A DNA stretch of 64,000 nt from Phragmites australis (taxonomy: Eukaryota; Streptophyta; Magnoliopsida; Poales; Poaceae): the NCBI RefSeq assembly GCF_958298935.1, contig NC_084940.1:20703146-20767145 (forward strand), written 5' to 3'. Position 1 is the first letter of the stretch. Each line of letters begins with the position of its first letter. The notes under the pieces were generated by a model, which had not been told where the DNA came from, did no database searches, and saw only the letters and a list, made by a program, of their open reading frames with translations. The position numbers were made by a program, and so were the translations under genes. Below are positions 1 through 11,377 of the stretch, piece by piece.

Positions 1-724
1 GTGGGGGGAGAAACAGATATAACTTTTTCTGTAGATGTCCGTATAGCACAAAAATGTCAAAATCGGAGTCTGTATGCAAAAATTATGCCCATTTTACCGA
101 AGGCACTGCGGGTCACAACACAAAATGAGATAGTTTGCATGAGATATTCATAAATTCATAAAATATTAATACAAATTTTGATGAAGAAAAATTTTATATG
201 TAAATTATAACCCTCCACCAAATTTGGCAAAATGAGTTGTTAGTGATGATGGGTCAAGGTTATGACCCGTCACTGATGACCTTCAGAAAAGAACGTTAAA
301 AGGATAAAATATTTGGTTTGTATCACAAGTACGTGATAGATGAGGTGGTAAAGGAGATTCGTGCACGAGGGGAGGTCACAGGTTCGATTCCCAAAATGCA
401 AAGACTGAAATCATTGTGAAAAATAGCATGGCTTGTGGGGCATATGAGAGAGGGGCCTGCGTTGGGATGACTCGAGTGAAAAAAAATATTTGTTGACTTT
501 TTTCTTGTCCAAAAAAGGCAAAAACGTTCATTAGTCATTAGTGACTGGTCAAGATTATGACCGATCACTAATGTTCAGTCATTAGTGATGGGTAACAGTT
601 ACGATCCATCACTAATGACCTCATAGTAATAGGTATCATTAATGACACATTCGAGGTGACAGGTTTGGGACCCGTCACTAATGATGATTATCACCTATCA
701 CTAATGACCTTTTTTCATGTAGTG
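1..724. mobile_element. CACTA (En/Spm) transposon, end fragment
   Basis: The right edge reads ...catgtagtg (716-724), the reverse complement of a CACTA terminus (CACTACATG). Inside it lie inverted copies of a motif of the type gtcactaatgacc / ggtcattagtgac, the usual subterminal repeats of CACTA elements. The element ends abruptly inside the LTR of the gypsy element to its right. The other terminus and any transposase lie outside the window. No coding sequence is seen here. The 3-bp target duplication (tgg at 725-727) cannot be tested. Confidence 0.75.
241..715. repeat. CACTA subterminal inverted repeats
   Basis: At least six degenerate copies of (g)tcattagtgacgggtc and its complement occur in head-to-head pairs: 241-286, 528-575, 577-619 and 640-711. 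In this superfamily such repeats are binding sites for the element's TnpA-like protein. That role is inferred from the superfamily, not shown here. Confidence 0.7.
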
Positions 725-1133
725 TGGTTTTGGACTTTACTATTCCAAAAAAATCGTGCAAACTTTGGTGGTGACACTAAGAGTTATGGGAAAACCATTT
801 TGGTTAGTTTGACTCAAAAAGCTTGGGCCAAACTAAAAAGAAATCAAAACATCAGCTTTTCTAACTTCGCATGAAATTCTAGTGCTTTAAGACAAAACCC
901 TAAAATCATGGAAAAAATTTCTAATATTCAACATAGGTGATGAGCTACCTATAAAAATAATAATTCCCGGTCATAAGTATATGGTGGAAACTCGAGTTGC
1001 TTAAAAACATACCACTTTCAAGTAATTTTTGACACTTGAAAAAAAATCCAAAAGCGTTAAACTTGATGATCAAAATTTTTAGACATGATGCATATGCATG
1101 CTCTATGGCCATGTTACGATTTTTGGGATATGA
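725..1133 (-). repeat. H1 3' LTR, partial
   Basis: On the minus strand the LTR begins TGTCATATCCC at 1133. The block around 1088-1133 matches the LTR start of the related copy H2 at 41412-41460, including a shared gatgcatatgcatgctc stretch. The LTR is cut at 725 by the CACTA element, so its end is not visible. Confidence 0.65.
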
Positions 1134-1370
1134 CAAATCCCCCTCCCCTCAAAAAGGATCTCAACCCAAGATTCAGCAAACTCAAGGGATATGGCGATGA
1201 GTCAAACATCGCAGCAAAGTGAGAGATGGACACAATTTTGGCAAGAAGACATCCTAAGAGGATTCATTTGCAGTGGAATTGTTTTTTTGTAGGTGGGAAA
1301 ATAGGATTTATCATGTTCCTTGAACATCATGAGCAAAAAAGTCATCAAAACAAACTCTTTGTGTGTTGGC

Positions 1371-1573
1371 GATCAGACCGTGGCTAAGGCACAATGGCCG
1401 TTAGACCACAGTCACGACGGCTAGAACACTACTTGGACACAGAGCATTTTGGCTCTGGTGGCCTCTCACGGTTAGACCACGAACTAGGTGGTCAAACCAC
1501 ACAAATGAATAGAGACTCAAAATGTTATTACTTGCCTCTGGCGGTTAGGCCAGTAGGGGAGTGGTTAGACCGC
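1371..1573. repeat. Array of GGTYAGACC-type motifs
   Basis: Six degenerate copies of (c)ggt(t/c)agaccrc or its complement lie in about 200 bp between the pol end and the LTR of H1, for example at 1371-1380, 1398-1410, 1469-1480, 1486-1500, 1541-1552 and 1561-1573. Related motifs recur in H2 (41160-41175, 41660-41850) and in the leader of H3 (about 60896-60995). Function unknown. Confidence 0.55.
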
Positions 1574-1660
1574 TAAGATGGAGTCTTTTCCTTTGACTGA
1601 GATTTTTCTAAGCGTGTTCTTTGGGGAAATTTCTCAATTAGCATGATGATGAAACTACAA

Positions 1661-3797
1661 TCATGTGATATGTCTAATATACACAAAAATGGAACAATAC
1701 TCACAGTTCACAAATAGGTTAGGATATTTGGACCAGATTCGATCCTTTCGTTCCCAAGTGATTTCATCTTTCACATGGTTATTCCATTGTACTTTGACAA
1801 ATTTGATGGAGTGACTTTGGGTCTTGCGTTCAGCTTCATCCAAAATTAGAATTGGAAGTTTATGATAGGATAGATTGGGTTGGAAATCTTGGCTCTCAAA
1901 CTCAATCACTTCGGTTGGGACTTAAAGGCATTTCTTCAAATGCGAGACATGGAGGACATCATGAACAGTCGAGAGACATGGTGGAAATTCTAGCTAATAA
2001 GCCACGTTCCCACATCTTGCAAGTATTTGAAAAGGGTCAACATAGCGAGGTGCTAGCTTACCCTTGGTTTGAAAATGTTAAGTGCCTTTTAGGGGTGCTA
2101 CCTTGAGATAGACAAAATTTCCAACCTCAAACTTGAGTTCACGTCTTCTACGATCGACATAGCTCTTTTGCTTTGATTACGTTGTGTGTAAAATCTTGTG
2201 AATTGTTCTCACATGTTCTTCGACTTCCATGACTAATTTTGGGCCAAAGAAAGGTTGTTCACTGGATTTCGACCAATTTAGAGGTGTTCAACATCTTTTT
2301 CCATACAATGCCTCAAATGGAGACATTTTGATTCTCGACTAAAAACTATTGTTGTTGGAGAATTCCGCAAATGGCAAACAGATCTCCCACTTTTCCTCGT
2401 AAGTGAGGACACATGCTCTTAGCATATTCTCTAGGATTTGATTCACTCACTAGGTATTTCCTCTTGTGTGAGGATGGTAGGCTATGCTCCGAAGAAGCTT
2501 GGTTCCCATAGCTTCATAGAGACTCTTCCAAAAATGAGAGGAGAATTGAGATCCTTGATCAAAGACAATCTTTTTAGGAACACCATGATGGCAAACAATT
2601 TGAAAGTGATATAGCTCTACATATTGCTTTACGGAATATCAGGTCAAGACAGGAAAGAAATGTGTCGATTTTATCAATAGGTCAACAATTACCCAATGGG
2701 GTCATAACCTTGAGAAGTCTTGGGAAGTCTGGTGATGAAATCTATCTCGATTTCTTCCCACTTCCATGAGGGAATAGGCAAGTGTTGAAGTGTATCGGTC
2801 GGTTTGAGATATTCGGCCTTCACTCTTTGACATATATCACACTCAGCCACATAGCGACCAATTTTGCGTTTCATACGCGTCCACCAAAACTTCAGCTTGA
2901 GATCTTGATACATTTTGGTGTTGCCGGGATGGATGGATAGCAATGAATCATGAGGTCATCCAATATTTTTCTTCTCAACTCATCAACCTTAGGAACTACT
3001 ATTCTCTTCCCAAACTATAGCACACGTTGATCATCCACCGAGAAACACTTGGCCTTGCCCTCTTTCATTTTCTCATGAATTCGTGCCATTCTTTTGTTGT
3101 TCTGTTGAGCTTCTTTAACTTCATCGAGGAGGGTGGATTTGATCTCCATGTTTGTGAGATAACCTTCTTTGGCCAGTTGAAATCTAAGTCTTTGGAATTC
3201 ACCACAAAGTGTGATGCTTCCAGGCACAATTGTAAGACACGTGCATCGGCCCTTCCGACTCAAAGCATCGGCAACTACATTTGCCTTGGCGGGATGGTAG
3301 TGAACTTCCAACTCATAGTCTTTGATCAATTCAATCCATCTTCCTTGCCTCATGTTAAGATCAACTTGGGTGAAAATATAATTGCGGTTTGTATGATCGA
3401 TATAGATAGTGCAAGGGTTTCCTAGGAGATAATGGCGCCAGATGTTTAAATCATGCACAACGATAGCAATCTCTAAATCATGAGTAGGGTAATTTTCCAC
3501 ACAGCACTCCAGTTGGCAAGCGGCATAAGCGATCACTTAGTCTTCTTGCATAAGAACACAGCTGAGACCAATACAGGAGGCATTGTAAAAGATGTCGAAG
3601 CTCTTATGGATATCAGGCTGAGCCAGAACATGAGTAGTTGTAAGGCGAGGTTTCAAGGTTTGGAAAGTTTCTTCACACTCATTGGACCACTCAAATTTGG
3701 CCTCTATCTTCAATAGCTCGATCATCGGCTTGACAATCTTGGAGAAATCTTTGATGAAATGACACTAATATGCCACATGTCCAAGAAAACTTTGTAC
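1661..3797 (-). pseudogene. H1 pol, RNase H-integrase-chromodomain part
   Basis: Minus-strand decayed gypsy pol. In reading order: the RT/RNase H boundary and RNase H start (3797-3537, motif FSKIVKPMIELLK), RNase H with the ADALSRK end (3536-3015), the integrase zinc finger with HPGNTKMY...CDICQRVKA (2943-2750) and the start of the integrase core with its first catalytic Asp in EIEIDFITRLPK (~2720). A frameshifted core follows (to ~2100), then a chromodomain-like tail with ILDEAERKT...FVKVQWNNH...TWERKD (1909-1700). Several stops and frameshifts separate these pieces. It cannot give a functional polyprotein. Confidence 0.8.
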
Positions 3798-4688
3798 TAA
3801 TGAGGACATCACTCATTTAGATACACGCGCTACAAGCGATCCTCCGGTGATTGATCTATTATAATGACCGATTACACAGGCTCGTGCACGTCGTTTAACG
3901 CAGGAGGTGAATTCGTTACTCGTTGTCCATACTACGAATTATAAGAATGGGATTCTACTCAATTTTTGTGCATTTTTTATGCTTAGGAATATGGGAGAAG
4001 CACCTATGGAACAGCCAAGTCGGACAGGGCTCAATCCAACTTCAAGTCGGAGTCGGAACTCGGTTCGGATTCAGCAGACAGCACCGCACTAAAACGGCCA
4101 TAACTACTTCATATGGAGTCCAAATAAGGTGTTCTTTGATGCGTTGGAAAGCTAAGGATGATAGCTTTGGTTTGGAACTGGTCAAAGCTCCAGATTCATG
4201 GTGGATTATTTTGTGTCATCAAAACAATGTGCTGTCACAATTTTGGGCCAAATCGGGCCTTGTAAACGTGTTCGGGTCTAAGACCAAGTTGTGGACGCCC
4301 CCCTGGTCGCCCAAAACCCTAGAACACCCCTCTTCATATATGTAGTAGCCGTTGTCATAGACTTTTTGGGTTTTTCTTAGATTAATCTGTCATTGAACAG
4401 TTTCCCCGTCGTTCGATTTGTGAAACCCCAACTCGTGAGCTTAATCATATTTGCAATTTCAGATTGTGTTTTTCCGTGTTCTTGCTTTTGTTCTCAGTTC
4501 GCTTGCAGGAATTAGCCTTCTTGGCGAGGTCAATCGTGGCTCGCGCAGTTGATAACCAACAGAGCAGTGGTGTAGCGATTTCAAGGGTTGCGTTCTGTCC
4601 TAATTGGAAGCCTTGGATCATCAACGTCGAGTCTCCAACAATCGACTTACCATTACCTAACGGAAGATCGGGCCTAATCCTCTCATCA
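3798..4688 (+). repeat. A1 5' LTR
   Basis: The start is taathgaggac-like (TAATGAGGAC here, TGATGAGGAC in the other LTRs) and the end is cctctcatca. It aligns along its length with 10503-11377 and with the reverse complement of 34071-34964. Like the other copies it encodes the last part of pol near its start (about 3865-4090, VNSLL...RNMGEAPMEQ). Confidence 0.85.
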
Positions 4689-4690
4689 AC

Positions 4691-4702
4691 TGCTATCAGA
4701 TT
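4691..4702 (+). other. A1 primer binding site (initiator tRNA-Met type)
   Basis: Two bases after the LTR end comes tgctatcagatt. The sister copy A2 has TGGTATCAGA at the same place, complementary to the 3' end of plant initiator tRNA-Met. A1 has one substitution in it. Confidence 0.7.
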
Positions 4703-6072
4703 TTCAGGTTTTCCGCTAGGTAATTTCATTTTTCCCATAGATTAGTTCTGTTTTCATCACCTAGAGTCTACAAAAAGCCAAAAATATTTGCCTTGTCCGC
4801 TATCCTACAACCCTTTGGGCCTTGCAGTTTCATTTTTGGTGTCGCGTTGTTGAGTTTGTGTCCATCGTGGTCAAGTCTTGTTGCTGGTCTAGAGTAGTGT
4901 TCTTGGTCTTAGTTCAACACCCGTACTATTTGTCGCGTCGCTCTCCCACCACCCCCACCCCCACCAACAAGTCGAGCCACTACATCACTCGATTTGCCCT
5001 TGCGAACTGCCTTGTGTTAATTCTCGCCACACTAGCCCTAGATAGGTCGTAAGCTGTCTTGTATCACTCGCCCTACCACCGCAACCCTCCTTTTTCATCT
5101 GGCGATCCGATTGCTTGCTTGCCCTAATTCCGTGGGCTTACCGATTGAGTAGGGAAGCTTTGCCATAATTTTCCATTGCTGTTATCATCCATAGCCCAGG
5201 GAAGCTTTGCCCTAGGTGTGTTTACATCGCTAAGCAGAGTTACTTAGCCGTGTCCTATGTTCGGTTGATAGGGAAGCTTTTCCCTAAACCAACAAAAGAA
5301 AATAAGTGTGCAGAAATCCTAGTTTGAGCAGTGTTCACTAAATCGGGCATAACTTTTGCTTACAAACTCGGATTTGGACGTTCTATACGCCGTTGGAAAG
5401 ATAATTTTGAGCCCGACGTGAAAAAAGCAACTTGTCATTGACCTGTTGCCCTGTTTGACCCCCAAATTTTACTGTTTAGACCCTCTTTCGGGGCCCGAAA
5501 GTTTTAGCACCCGTTTTTCACATCCTGCTGTCTACCGCTTTATGATCTGTTTTGGCTTTGCTTGCTTCCAAATTTTATGCCTATCCTTTTTAGACCCTTT
5601 ATAAGTGTGTGCTACAACATCTGAAAAAAAAGTGTGCAAAAAAAAATAGAGAAAAAAATATTGTGGTAAAAATCAGAAATATTAAAGGCAATCAGATTGT
5701 GGTAGCACACTGTGTTCTTTGTGCTTGGTCCTTTCTTTCAGCTTGTTGTGCTAGGTCTAGGGACACGCTAGGGACTAGCAATGATAACTACTTTGGACAT
5801 TTATTCAGCTTTGCTAATCTGATTACGATTTTTGCTACTCCTTGCTACCATATTGTTCCGTGCCAAGCTATACTTTTTTCTTGATCAGAACAGGTCCTCT
5901 CTTGCAATCATACCCTCACTCGACAAGTTATCAAGAAGTAGCCGCCGATTGTTCCACCTGCTGTGTTGGTAAGAACACTTGTAAGAGCGTGGTAAGACGC
6001 TTGAGTGTGTGTGATTCCACTACCTAATAGTGATAGGGATAATTTTGTTTTGTCCTTTGCTTTCTACTAACC
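4703..6072 (+). other. A1 leader with repeated near-palindromes
   Basis: A 1.37-kb noncoding leader between PBS and gag. It holds three copies of a near-palindrome of the type AGGGAAGCTTTGCCCTA at 5151-5166, 5208-5225 and 5270-5287. The three are also kept in the A2 leader (about 40130-40147, 40200-40217, 40247-40264). I see no convincing gene in it. Confidence 0.6.
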
Positions 6073-7270
6073 ATGGCAGATGATCCGACGGATTTCAAGG
6101 ACTGTGTCTCCAAGGGAGAACTTAACACCCCCGTTCAGCAACAGAATCAAGCGTTGAACGACATGATGGCAAGACAGAATCAAACATTGAATGACATTGT
6201 CACAAGGATTAACGACATGAGAGCAAGCATTGCTAATCTAGTCACATGGGTGAACGACATTGAGCTGCGGGATCCACAGGAATAAGATGCTTCTAACAAT
6301 GATGATCCCAATGCTGGATATGAAGATGATGATGCTGGTGTTTTTGTGGGACAAGATTGGAGGGCACAACTTTAGCGCTGGCCGAACAACAATAACAACA
6401 ACCGTAACCACCGCATGGGAGGTAATATTCGAGGTAATGATGATCACTATGCTAAGATCAAGTTTAAGATACCCTCTTTTGATGGTTCATATGATGCTGA
6501 TGCTTATTTAGATTGGAAAATAATGGTTGAGCAGAAGTTTAATTCTCACATGGTTCCTGACATACATAGAGTTAGACAAGCCACTAGTGAGTTCACTAAT
6601 TATGCAATTATTTGGTGGAATGGGTTGGTAAATGCTGGATTAGAACCTACTACTTGGGAGAGATTGAAGCATGCCATGTGTAGTAGATTTATACCCCTTG
6701 AGTACAAACGAGATTTAAAAAAGAAATTATAGCGCTTCAATCAAGGTAGTCGATCTGTTAATGAATACTATAATGAACTACACATTGTTGTCCTTCGCTG
6801 TGGTATACAAGAAAATGATGAGGATACAATGATTCGTTTTTATTCGGGGTTACGACATGAAATTCAGGACTTGGTTGATTATAGAGATTATAATACCATG
6901 GATAGGTTGTTCCATCTTGCTATGTTGGCAGAGAAAAAATTGCAGGGACGTGAGCCAAAATCGTGGAACATTAGGAGTTTGATTTCCTCTAGATCGCAAT
7001 CGAACAAAGCCAAATCAGCCTCGTTCACTCCAGCACGGTTTGCTGCCCCCTCTGATAATAGGGCGCATACAGCAGCACCGTCACCACCAACACCACATAC
7101 AACCGAGGTGAGCAAATCTGTTTCTGTGCAGCAACCAGCGACAAAGACCACTCCTTCAACTCGCTCCACGAGTAGTTCAACGAGTATTGTGTGCCGCCAT
7201 TGCAAGGGCATGGGCCATGTCATGAAGGATTGCCCCAATCAACGCGCTTACGTTGCAACCGATGACGATG
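6073..7270 (+). pseudogene. A1 gag
   Basis: Gag polyprotein region of A1 beginning MADDPTDFKD. An in-frame stop follows at 6283-6285, then a second open stretch containing a capsid-like segment (FKIPSFDGSYDADAYLDW, from ~6447). Another stop occurs near 6730. The part from 6829 ends in a CCHC zinc knuckle, CRHCKGMGHVMKDC (7192-7233), the nucleic-acid-binding module of gag. The first segment is rich in Gln/Asn with MARQNQTLND-type repeats. The copy is broken by at least two stops, and its partner A2 has lost most of the knuckle by deletion. Confidence 0.8.
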
Positions 7271-8311
7271 GGTACATCAATACTAGTGATGTTGAGGATG
7301 AATTTGTGCTTCAAGCTAACCTTGCAGGTGATCATGAGACCGATAGCGATGGTGATGAGATTTTAGGTGCCGCTGCCACTGAGGACTACAAAAATAGAGC
7401 ATTTGTTGTACAACGGGTTTTGAGTGCTCAAATGGAGCAAGCGGAGCAGCTTCAACGCCATAATTTGTTTCAGATGTTTCTCATTGTCAAGGACTGCCGT
7501 GTTCAAGTTATAATTGATGGTGGGAGTTGCAATAACTTTGTGAGTTCAGATTTTGTTAAGAAGCTTGGCTTGGCCACTCGCGCACACCCTTGTCCATATC
7601 ACATTCAATGGCTCAACAATAGTGGTACGGCGAAGGTAACACAAATTGCTCGTGTTCATTTTTCCATTGGTTCCAACAATGATTATGCAGATTGTGATGT
7701 CGTGCCTATGCAAGCATGTTCCTTTTGTTCGGCCATCCTTGGGAGTTTGATACTAATGCTACACACCATGGTAGAAGTAATAAATACACACTTATGCACA
7801 AAGGAAAGAAAATAACCTTGCTTCCTTTAACACCGAGTGAGATTGTGCAATGTGATAAAGCGATAGCTGAAAATGCGAAGAGAGAGCAAGATTTGCAATC
7901 TGAAAATCAGCAAGTAGCTAAACATATTTTTCCACCAAATAAAGAGCAACCAACACCTTCTTCTAGTTCCACAGGCATTAAATTAAAAGGTGGTGTTATG
8001 CTTGTTACAAAATCAGACCTTGCTGAAATTGTTAACAATGATGTTCCTTGCTACGCTTTGGTATGCAAAGAGGCTTTATTTTCACTTGATGATATACCTT
8101 CCTCTTTGCCTTCTATTGTCACGAACCTTTTGCAGGAGTATAAGGAAGTGTGTCCAACCGAGATACCCCCAGGGCTGCCACCTTTGAGAGGAATCGAGCA
8201 CCAAATTGATTTGATTCCGGGAGTGACTTTACCAAACCGTGCAGCATATAGGACCAATCCGAAGGAGATTAAGGAAATTCAGCGGCAAGTCCAAGATCTT
8301 TTGGACCATGG

Positions 8312-8329
8312 GCAAGTAGCTAAACATAT
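8312..8329 (+). repeat. 18-base filler copied from 7910-7927
   Basis: The string gcaagtagctaaacatat occurs at 7910-7927, in its normal place (the A2 copy has a close match), and again at 8312-8329, exactly at the junction of the RT deletion in A1. A2 has no such string there. Confidence 0.8.
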
Positions 8330-10490
8330 AGGACAAAGTTTGGTTTATATGAGTGGTTAGTGATGCCTTTTGGTTTAACTAATACACCTAGCACATTTAT
8401 GAGATTGATGAATGAGGTTCTATGTGCTTTCATTGGTAAATTTGTGGTGGTTTATTTCGATGATAGCAAGTCACATACTCAACATATTGATCATCTATGT
8501 GTTGTTTTTATGCTTTGCGAGAGGCACGTTTGTTTGCTAATCTTGAGAAGTGCACCTTTTGCACCGATTGAGTTGGTTTCTTGGCTATGTTGTTACTCCA
8601 CAGGGAATTGAAGTGGATGAATCGAAAATTGAAGCCATCAAGAGCTGGCCGACCCCGGAGACTATTACACTGGTGAGAAATTTTCATGGTCTTGTAGGGT
8701 TTTATCGGTATTTTGTGAGAGATTTCAGCACCATTGTTGCGCCCCTTAATGAGTTGACAAAAAAGGGTGTTACATTCCATTGGGGTCCAGCACAAGAAGA
8801 AGCTTTTAACACGCTGAAAGAGAAGCTTACACAAGATCCTCCAACTTCCAGACTTTGGTAAGACTTTTGAGTTAGAATGTGATGCTAGCGGAATTGGAAT
8901 TGGAGGAGTGTTACTTCAAGAAGGTAAACCCGTTGCTTACTTTAGTGAGAAATTAAATGGGCCATCTCTGAATATTCGACTTATGATAAGGAGTTGTATG
9001 CTTTAGTTCGAGTTGTAGAAACATGGCAACACTATCTTTGGCCTAAGGAGTTTATTATTCATTCTGATCATGAATCCTTGAAGCACATTAGAAGTCAAGC
9101 TAAACTGAATAAACGACATGCTAAATGGGTTGAGTTCATATAATCTTTTCCATACATAATTAAACACAAGAAAGGTAAAGACAATGTCATTATGGATGCA
9201 TTATCTAGACGTTACACCATGTTGTCCCAACTAGGTCACAAAATCTTTGGTTTCGAAACAATAAAAGGGTTGTATGCAACTGATTCGGACTTTAAAGATG
9301 CTTTTCAAAATTTTAAAGAAGGGAGAACTTGGAATAAGTATGTGCTGAATGATGGACTTCTTTATCGCGCTAATAAGCTATGCGTTCCAGCTAGCTCCGT
9401 TCATCTTTTGTTTTTACAGGAGGCGCATGGAGGAGGTTTGATGGGACATTTTAGAGTGAAGAAAACTGAAGATGTGCTGGCCACTCATTTCTTTTGGCCA
9501 AAGATGAGACGCGATGTTGAGCGCTACGTGTCACGCTGCACTACTTGCAATAAAGCTAACTCTCCCTTGAATCCACATGGTCTTTATATGCCTCTTCCTA
9601 TTCCTACTGTACCTTGGGAGGATATTTCTATGGACTTTGTTTTAGGATTACCTAGTACAAAGAGGGGGAGGGATAGTATATTTGTAGTGGTGGATCATTT
9701 TTCTAAAATGGCACATTTTATACCTTGTCACAAGAGTGATGATGCTACACACATAGCTGATTTATTTTTCAGGGAGATTATACGCTTACATGGAGTGCCA
9801 AATACCATTATCTCTGATCGTGATGCGAAGTTTTTGAGTCATTTTTGGAGGACATTATGAAATAAATTGGGGACGAAGCTACTATTCTCTACTACATGTC
9901 ATCCCCAAACTGATGGACAAACGGAGGTTGTTAATCGCACATTATCTACTATGTTGCGGGCTATTTTAAAGAAGAATTTGAAGATGTGGGAAGAGTGTTT
10001 TCCTCATATTGAGTTTGCTTACAACAGATCCGTCCACTCCACCACCAAGGTAAGTTTGTTTCAGGTAGTGTATGGTTTCAATCCCCGTGCTCCTATTGAT
10101 TTACTACCTTTACCTCCTTCTGAAACTCTGAATTTGGATGCTACACAACGTGCTGAATTTATTCTAAAGATGCATGAGACAACTAAAGAAATATTAAAAA
10201 ATGAATGAGAAATATAGAGCTTATGGTAGCTAGGGTAGGAAACATTTAACTTTTGAATCTGGTGATCTTGTTTCATTACACTTGCGTAAAGATAGATTTC
10301 CTGAGTTGAGAAAATCTAAATTGATGTCTCGAGCTGATGGTCCTTTTAAAGTTCTTGAGAAGATTAATGATAATACATATAAGCTTGAGTTGCCTGTAGA
10401 TTTTGGGGTTAGTCCCACATTTAACGTTTCAGATTTAAAACCATATGTTGGAGAGGAAGATGAGGTTGTGTCGAGGACGACTCCAATTCA

Positions 10491-10502
10491 AGAGGGGGAG
10501 GA
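10491..10502 (+). other. A1 polypurine tract
   Basis: agagggggagga lies directly before the 3' LTR start TGATGAGG. The same tract precedes the LTR in A2 (34965-34976, minus strand). It primes plus-strand synthesis and is also translated as part of pol (QEGEDDED). Confidence 0.75.
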
Positions 10503-11377
10503 TGATGAGGACACGCACTACAAGTGATCCTCCAGTGATTGATCCATTACAAGGACCGATTACACGGGCTCGTGCACGTCGTTTAACTCATGAGGTGAAT
10601 TCGTTACTCGCTGTCCATACTACTAATTATAAGGATGGGATGCTACTCAATTTTTGTGAATTTTTTATGTTTAGGAATATGGGAGAAGCGCCTATGGAAT
10701 AGCCAAGTCGGACGGGGCTCAAGCCAACATCAAGTCAGAGTCGGAACTTGGTTCGGATTCAGTAGACAGCACCGCACTAAAACGGCCATAACTTCTTCAT
10801 ATGGAGTACAAATAAGGTGTTCTTTGATGCGTTGGAAAGATAAGGACACTAGATTTGTTTTGGTACTGGTCCCAGCTCCAGATTCATGGTGGATTATTTT
10901 GTGTCATCAAAACAATGTGTTGTGTCACAATTTTGGGCCATATCGGGCCTTGTAAACGTGTTCGGATCTAAGACCAAGTTGTGGACACCTCCATGGTCGC
11001 CCAAAACCCTAGCACGCCCCTCTTCATATATCTAGTAGCCGTCATCATAGACTTTTTGGGTTTTTCTTAGATTAATCTGTCATTGAACAGTTTTGCCGTC
11101 GTTCGGTTTGTGAAACCCCAACTCATGAGCTTAATCATATTTGCAATTTCAGATTGTGTTCTTCTGTGTTCTTGCTTGTGTTCTCGGTTCGCTTGCAGGA
11201 ATTAGCCTTCTTGGCGAGGTCAATCGTGCCGCGCGCGGTTGATAACAAACGGAGCAGTGGTGTAGCGATTGCAAGGGTTGCGTTCTGTCCTGGTCAGAAG
11301 CCTTGGATGTCAACGTCGAGTCTCCACTAATCGACTTACCATTACCTAATGGAAGATCGAGCCTAATCCTCTCATCA
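10503..11377 (+). repeat. A1 3' LTR
   Basis: Begins TGATGAGGACA after the PPT and ends CTCATCA at 11377. Relative to the 5' LTR it lacks 17 bases (atcactcatttagatac) just after the start, between two AC dinucleotides. It encodes the CR-type C-terminus of pol in its first 190 bp. Confidence 0.85.

Larger units (their letters stand above)
7271..10695 (+). pseudogene. A1 pol (protease-RT-RNase H-integrase-CR motif)
   Basis: Order: protease with VIIDGGSCNNF (Asp codon at 7516), a single-base frameshift near 7720, the RT amino end, a deletion, RT thumb, RNase H, integrase and the CR tail. Most of the RT fingers and palm is missing: about 255 bp present in A2 are absent, and an 18-base filler occupies the junction (8312-8329). 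The YFDD site survives (~8455) but four codons after it are deleted. Integrase keeps the zinc finger (CTTCNKA), the first Asp ([10 protein letters not shown]), SDRDAKF and [10 protein letters not shown], but a TGG>TGA stop lies at ~9858. The C-terminus crosses the PPT into the 3' LTR, where a 17-base deletion shifts the CR motif (10547-10612) out of frame. Confidence 0.85.
3798..11377 (+). mobile_element. A1: CRM-type Ty3/gypsy element, both LTRs present
   Basis: A 7.6-kb plus-strand chromovirus with 5' LTR, PBS, leader, gag-pol, PPT and 3' LTR. The LTR begins TGATGAGGAC and ends CTCATCA. Pol ends in a CR-type motif (GPITRARARRLTHEVNS) that lies inside the 3' LTR, a trait of the centromeric retrotransposon (CRM) lineage. 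It inserted into the RT region of H1. The candidate target duplication is imperfect (tttgt at 3791-3795, gttgt at 11378-11382) and leaves two extra bases before the 5' LTR. About ten differences in 121 aligned LTR bases (from 3899 and 10589) indicate an old copy. Coding capacity is lost. Confidence 0.85.

Noticed and set aside
3798..3807. Clean target duplication for A1
   Set aside because: tttgt and gttgt match at four of five positions and leave two unexplained bases before the 5' LTR, so I report it only as a candidate.
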